A stretch of 64,000 nucleotides of DNA from Alphaproteobacteria bacterium (GTDB taxonomy: Bacteria > Pseudomonadota > Alphaproteobacteria > Rhodobacterales > Rhodobacteraceae): the NCBI GenBank assembly GCA_030426685.1, contig JAUHYC010000002.1, forward strand, positions 124,001 to 188,000, in the 5' to 3' direction. A program made the position numbers and the translations under genes. The notes beneath the pieces were generated by a model. The model was not told the origin of the DNA and did no database searches. It worked only from the letters and a program-made list of their open reading frames with translations. The first letter of the stretch is position 1. Each line of letters begins with the position of its first letter. Positions 63,611 to 64,000 of the stretch are shown piece by piece.

Positions 63611-64000
63611 ATGTCTGACACACCCAATCTGCGGCAGGCCGCACTTGACTATCACGCCCACCCAAAGCCCGGAAAGCTTGAAATCAAGGCCACCAAACCC
63701 ATGGCAAATGGCCGTGATCTGGCCCGCGCCTATTCGCCCGGCGTTGCCGAAGCCAGCCTTGAGATCAAGGCGGATGCCTCCAATGCCGAGCTTTACACGG
63801 CACGCGGCAATCTGGTGGGGGTTGTGTCGAACGGGACAGCCGTTTTGGGGTTGGGCAATATCGGCGCACTGGCGTCCAAACCGGTGATGGAAGGCAAGGC
63901 TGTCCTGTTCAAGAAATTTGCAGGGATCGATTGCTTCGACATCGAGGTGAACCAACCCGACCCTGAAAAACTGGCTGATGTGGTTTGCGCGCTGGAGCCG
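63611..64000 (+). CDS. maeB: NADP-dependent malic enzyme, partial (runs off right edge)
   Basis: The 130 visible residues match the N-terminus of the large malic enzyme: [60 protein letters not shown] and [20 protein letters not shown]. The full protein would continue with the malic NAD-binding domain and a phosphotransacetylase-like part. It oxidatively decarboxylates malate to pyruvate. GGAG lies 11 bases upstream of the ATG. Confidence 0.93.
   Translation, partial: MSDTPNLRQAALDYHAHPKPGKLEIKATKPMANGRDLARAYSPGVAEASLEIKADASNAELYTARGNLVGVVSNGTAVLGLGNIGALASKPVMEGKAVLFKKFAGIDCFDIEVNQPDPEKLADVVCALEP

Noticed and set aside
1-64000. CRISPR arrays, tRNA genes, prophage or IS elements
   Set aside because: No regularly spaced repeats, cloverleaf-like segments, integrases or transposases were recognised by eye; tRNAscan or ISfinder would be decisive.

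Overview
The window looks like a chromosomal segment of a marine alphaproteobacterium of the order Rhodobacterales, Roseobacter group (Ruegeria/Phaeobacter-like). The reasons are the GC-rich coding style, the aerobic (CobG/CobN) cobalamin pathway headed by a DUF1636 protein and CobW, the fused MrpA-MrpB antiporter subunit, the SelD fusion, the paired MerR/fatty-acid genes and very dense ATGA-overlapped operons. No tRNA, rRNA, CRISPR array, prophage or intact insertion sequence was seen. Genus is an inference; no database search was possible.

Region 1-1.4 kb (minus strand): a DeoR-type regulator cut by the left edge and a 3-hydroxyisobutyrate-dehydrogenase-family enzyme. Region 1.45-15.65 kb (plus strand): a cobalamin riboswitch followed by DUF1636-cobW-cobN-cobG-cobH-cobI-cobJ-(cobK, opposite strand)-cobL-cobE-cobM-cobB-cobA-cobF, most of the uroporphyrinogen III to hydrogenobyrinic acid diamide part of the aerobic pathway plus the large cobaltochelatase subunit. 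cobS, cobT, cobO, cobP, cobQ, cobD, cobC, cobU and cobV are absent and must lie elsewhere. Region 15.65-18.3 kb: a second cobalamin riboswitch, the cobalt-transporter-like cbtB-cbtA, a His-rich exported protein, a second DUF1636 gene (minus) and an exported DUF302 protein. Together these look like a B12-controlled metal supply module.

Region 18.4-27.4 kb: a TPP-dependent enzyme coupled to a class III CoA-transferase, a TTC38-like repeat protein, and opgC-opgG-opgH for osmoregulated periplasmic glucans. Region 27.4-28.7 kb (minus): a PHB-depolymerase-like esterase and a membrane-anchored rhodanese. Region 28.8-34.8 kb: a complete Mrp/Mnh Na+(K+)/H+ antiporter operon (A/B fused, C-G), directly followed by a flavoprotein-SelD fusion that converges on mnmH (2-selenouridine tRNA modification). 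Region 38.1-43.7 kb: a TPR-sulfotransferase, a periplasmic 5'-nucleotidase, and a small operon ending in pyrD and an ArsC-like gene. Region 43.7-46 kb (minus): a MATE transporter and two hotdog thioesterases.

Region 46-54 kb: two MerR-type regulators and a beta-oxidation operon (acyl-CoA dehydrogenase, small ORF, GST, thiolase, cupin, FadB) ending at a strong hairpin. Region 54-57 kb: a degenerate Hint-domain protein, a DMT permease and a membrane protein resembling an M48 peptidase without its HExxH. Region 57-61.6 kb (minus): a compact nucleoside salvage operon cdd-deoA-deoB-add-upp. Region 61.7-63.4 kb (minus): a three-domain cupin protein and a membrane protein. A malic enzyme gene runs off the right edge.

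No clearly new system stands out. The best candidates for a second look are the riboswitch-led CbtBA/His-rich/DUF1636/DUF302 neighbourhood, the selD-fusion/mnmH pair, and the degenerate Hint and M48-like proteins.
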